Shown here in pieces: positions 5,746 through 6,552 of a stretch of DNA of 6,552 nucleotides. Position 1 is the stretch's first letter; each line of letters opens with the position of its first letter. Position numbers and translations under genes: made by a program. This DNA is from Clostridia bacterium (GTDB lineage Bacteria; Bacillota; Clostridia; Christensenellales; Borkfalkiaceae), in assembly GCA_017503885.1 (NCBI GenBank), contig JAFVSF010000082.1:1-6552 (forward strand), given 5' to 3'. The notes under the pieces are model-generated. The model did no database searches and was not told the origin of the DNA. It was given only the letters and a program-made list of their open reading frames with translations.

Positions 5746-6270
5746 AACTTTTTTACCTGTTGGCGAAAATAAATCTATAGCGATATTTATATCTTGCCCG
5801 TATTCTGGGTTAAGACCTCGAATAATATAATCCCCATTTAAATATTTTTCTTTCGCTTGTTTTTCATATTCGTCTTTTAAATGTTGAGAATTCTCTATAT
5901 TAAAACCTAAGACTTCGAACAAATCCTTTTTTCCATTTTTAATATACTTGTCTGAAAAAATATATCCACTAAATTTATTTATATCGCAAACAGCTCGGAT
6001 TTGTTTTGTTGGCTTTTGTATATTGAACAATTCACAGTCGCAGTTATCATGCAATAACCCATCGTGGTCGCCTTGTTTTTTAGGCAACCTGCTTTTAACG
6101 AAAAAGCAACCGGAAACAGAAGAGCAAGCCATACAATGCCCCAGATCTCTTAGTTGTCGTCTAATTTTATCTCTCACTGCCCCTTCTTCATCAGGAATGC
6201 TGAAGTGAAACCACTTTACCCAACTATTATCTACTATTTCTCCGTTTTTGTAAACAAAATTTTCAAACAA
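5674..6270 (-). CDS. Toxin A: Cys/His cluster plus DUF6883-like C-terminal toxin domain
   Basis: The 198-residue protein has two parts. Residues 1-90 carry a probable zinc cluster: H45-C46-M-A-C49, C55, then H74-D-N-C77-D-C79. The HxxCxC end resembles the HPNCRC motif closing phage minor head proteins (Mu gpF/SPP1 gp7 type), a part sometimes found ahead of toxin domains. Residues 92-198 match the DUF6883 pattern I recall: CDINKFSGYIF, a helix LKDEYEKQAKEKYLNGDY (131-148), YGQDINIAIDLF (157-168), and the strand-turn-strand GWKVHPLGLITCNTPL. The target is unknown; an RNase-like activity is a guess. The start must be TTG at 6270: two in-frame TAA codons lie just upstream, the next methionine is inside the Cys cluster, and GGAGG sits 11 bases before. 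There is no signal peptide or delivery domain, so it is either an intracellular toxin or a module cut from a longer secreted toxin. P3 follows after 15 bases. Confidence 0.72.
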   Translation of the reverse strand: MFENFVYKNGEIVDNSWVKWFHFSIPDEEGAVRDKIRRQLRDLGHCMACSSVSGCFFVKSRLPKKQGDHDGLLHDNCDCELFNIQKPTKQIRAVCDINKFSGYIFSDKYIKNGKKDLFEVLGFNIENSQHLKDEYEKQAKEKYLNGDYIIRGLNPEYGQDINIAIDLFSPTGKKVNFISGWKVHPLGLITCNTPLADD

Positions 6271-6281
6271 ACTTTATTAAA

Positions 6282-6286
6282 CCTCC
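6282..6286 (-). promoter_or_regulatory. Ribosome binding site fixing the TTG start of toxin A
   Basis: CCTCC on the plus strand is GGAGG on the minus strand, 11 bases before the TTG at 6270. An ATG overlaps the front of this site (ATG-GAG-GTT-TAA) but reads only three codons. The spacing is slightly long and the start codon weak, which would keep toxin output low. Confidence 0.6.
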
Positions 6287-6313
6287 ATAAATTTTATTTT
6301 TGGGCGCAATTTG

Positions 6314-6340
6314 AGTGTAACACAGATTTTGCAAAAGCAA
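6314..6340 (-). promoter_or_regulatory. Possible weak promoter for the toxin A-P3 operon
   Basis: On the minus strand, TTGCTT (6340-6335) is followed after 15 bases by TACACT (6319-6314), preceded by TGT as in an extended -10 box. The spacer is shorter than the ideal 17. Transcription would start about 40 bases before the TTG. This is a weak match offered as a candidate only. Confidence 0.25.
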
Positions 6341-6370
6341 GGTTTTTTGGAGAAAGAATTTTTATAACGT

Positions 6371-6522
6371 AATAAAGGCGTAGGAGAGCAGCAGGGTGGA
6401 TGCAACGTTACGTTGCCGACTACCCCCACTTTAATCCCATTAAGGATAGGAAACGGAGGATGAGGGAGGTTGCCGTATCTCGCAAGCGAGAACTCTCGGC
6501 AAGATTCCTAACGGAATACGCT
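6371..6522. repeat. Non-coding, hairpin-rich region, probably a dispersed intergenic element
   Basis: No frame here encodes a recognisable protein. The stretch is more G+C-rich than its surroundings and packed with dyads: GCAACG-TTA-CGTTGC (6402-6416); TTGCCG (6470-6475) with CGGCAA (6497-6502), enclosing CTCGC-AA-GCGAG (6479-6490); and ATTCC-TAAC-GGAAT (6504-6517). The run GGAGGATGAGGGAGG (6455-6469) recalls intergenic repeats I have seen in gut Firmicutes. It leads directly into the second inverted-repeat hairpin. It may be a non-autonomous (MITE-like) element or a structured RNA; copies elsewhere in the genome would decide. Confidence 0.45.
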
Positions 6523-6552
6523 CAAAATTTGTAAACAAATTTTGTTAGAAAC
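6523..6552. repeat. Dispersed inverted-repeat hairpin, copy 2, at the window end
   Basis: CAAAATTTG (6523-6531), loop TAAA, CAAATTTTG (6536-6544), then TTAGAAAC (6545-6552), where the window ends. The arms and tail are identical to 5051-5081; only the loop differs. The element may continue beyond the window. Confidence 0.85.

Noticed and set aside
5948..6372. Plus-strand open frames opposite toxin A
   Set aside because: They are shadows of the toxin A frame, which has homology to toxin B, a ribosome binding site and an adjoining partner gene.

Overview
The window is A+T-rich, uses the standard code with AGGAG-type ribosome binding sites, and reads like an uncultured gut-type Clostridia (Firmicutes) chromosome. 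That assignment rests on base composition, ribosome binding sites and protein style only. The window has two parts facing each other: a plus-strand metabolic run (1-3349) and a minus-strand accessory run (3695-6270).

The plus-strand run holds the 3' end of a probably secreted beta-sandwich protein (1-339), a Gfo/Idh/MocA-family NAD(P)-dependent oxidoreductase with a cysteine-rich insert (391-1698), and a 546-residue lipoprotein (1709-3349). The lipoprotein combines an N-terminal beta-rich region with a large aromatic-rich domain of the kind seen near glycan-use genes. Spacings are short and a strong rho-independent terminator follows at 3371-3421, so this looks like the end of a carbohydrate-utilisation operon.

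The minus-strand run is the unusual part. Read 5' to 3' on the minus strand it contains: a structured, repeat-like region (6552-6371); a 198-residue predicted toxin with a Cys/His cluster and a DUF6883-like C-terminal domain (toxin A); its partner, a two-module DUF4926-like protein (P3); a terminator hairpin and a repeat hairpin; a toxin reduced to its C-terminal domain (toxin B); a second partner protein overlapping it (P2); a 22-codon remnant of a third toxin's 3' end; and a third partner protein (P1). P1 and P3 are 78/82 identical over their C-terminal halves but only about half identical over their N-terminal halves. The toxin remnant before P1 is nearly identical in DNA to the 3' end of toxin A.

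My reading, which is inference, is a polymorphic toxin-immunity locus that has grown by cassette insertion. A toxin B/P2 cassette was placed inside an older toxin/P1 unit, leaving only the older toxin's tail. A dispersed inverted repeat (CAAAATTTG-N4/5-CAAATTTTG-TTAGAAAC) sits at the point where toxin B is cut, and another copy ends the window. Family names are recalled from memory and were not checked by any search. The killing and protecting roles are predictions.
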